Part shown: in pieces, positions 7,789-8,042 of the stretch
Numbering within the stretch: position 1 is the stretch's first letter
Layout of the letters: each line of letters opens with the position of its first letter
DNA from: Acidobacteriaceae bacterium
Lineage (GTDB): Bacteria; Acidobacteriota; Terriglobia; Terriglobales; Acidobacteriaceae
Direction of reading: 5' to 3'
Assembly (NCBI GenBank): GCA_003135495.1
Contig: PLBX01000133.1
Coordinates: 1-8,042, forward strand
Length of the DNA stretch: 8,042 nt
Translations under genes and position numbers: made by a program
Notes under the pieces: generated by a model
Seen by the model: the letters and a program-made list of their open reading frames with translations, nothing else
Database searches by the model: none
What the model was told of the DNA's origin: nothing

Positions 7789-8042
7789 ATGGCATTCATG
7801 GAGTTACAGCTCACAGAAACTGAAGTTCGCGTGCTGGGTTCGCTGATCGAGAAGGACATCACCACGCCGGAGTACTACCCGCTGTCGCTGAACGCGCTGG
7901 TGAACGCCTGCAATCAGAAGTCGAATCGCGATCCCGTAATGCAATTGAACGAAGACGCGGTGCGTGATGCACTCGAAGGCTTACAGCAGCTGCGCATGGC
8001 CGGACCCGCTCGTGGAGCCGACAGCCGCGTCACCAAGTATGA
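7789..8042 (+). CDS. YceH/DUF480 family winged-helix protein, N-terminal part, cut by window edge
   Basis: The frame reads MAFMELQLTETEVRVLGSLI, then EKDITTPEYYPLSLNALVNA, CNQKSNRDPVMQL and, near the right edge, SRVTKY. This is the characteristic start of the DUF480 (YceH) family: ExRVxGxLxEK, TTPExYPLSxNxxxxACNQKxNRxPVM and RVTKYE. Family members fold as two tandem winged-helix domains; the visible 84 codons cover most of the first. Their cellular role is not firmly established; a nucleic-acid-binding or regulatory function is a guess from the fold. Two in-frame ATGs compete. The one at 7789 has AAGAAG (7775-7780) eight bases upstream; the one at 7798 gives MELQLTETE, closer to many relatives, with a weak GGGATGG before it. 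The gene is transcribed away from rel. No break is seen before the window ends. Confidence 0.92.
   Translation, partial: MAFMELQLTETEVRVLGSLIEKDITTPEYYPLSLNALVNACNQKSNRDPVMQLNEDAVRDALEGLQQLRMAGPARGADSRVTKY

Noticed and set aside
1..8042. CRISPR arrays, tRNA/rRNA genes, insertion sequences, attachment sites, defence or toxin systems
   Set aside because: No regularly spaced repeats, cloverleaf sequence, transposase or integrase motifs, or recognisable toxin-antitoxin or nuclease genes were seen on either strand.

Overview
The window looks like ordinary chromosome from a hopanoid-making, free-living bacterium. An acidobacterium (Terriglobia-like) is my best guess. That rests on recognised protein families (HpnH, a bacterial TMTC-like membrane/TPR protein, a secreted GH78 rhamnosidase, a bifunctional Rel and a YceH/DUF480 protein) and on moderate GC content. 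No taxonomic marker was searched, so this is inference.

Layout from left to right. (1) 1-543, minus strand: the N-terminal 181 codons of hpnH, a radical SAM enzyme of hopanoid side-chain synthesis; it runs off the left edge. (2) 544-647: a short divergent spacer. (3) 648-2467, plus strand: a broken gene for a multi-spanning, GT-C-like membrane protein with C-terminal TPR repeats. Its reading frame is interrupted at three places (about 980, 1979 and 2180), yet the protein is clearly readable between the breaks. (4) 2518-5283, minus strand: a complete, probably exported GH78 alpha-L-rhamnosidase with both catalytic glutamates in place. (5) 5284-5444: spacer with no gene. (6) 5445-7655, minus strand: a complete bifunctional (p)ppGpp synthetase/hydrolase (Rel/SpoT) with all expected domains. 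(7) 7656-7788: divergent spacer with a weak promoter candidate. (8) 7789-8042, plus strand: the N-terminal part of a YceH/DUF480 protein, cut by the right edge.

The genes do not form one pathway. HpnH modifies membrane lipids, Rel sets the stringent response, and YceH is a conserved winged-helix protein of unclear role. Between the housekeeping-type genes lie two accessory-looking genes: the carbohydrate-active enzyme and the decayed membrane protein. I found no undescribed system. The points most worth checking are the three lesions in the TPR membrane-protein gene (real decay or assembly error) and the start of the rhamnosidase, where Shine-Dalgarno position and signal-peptide logic favour an unusual CTG codon.
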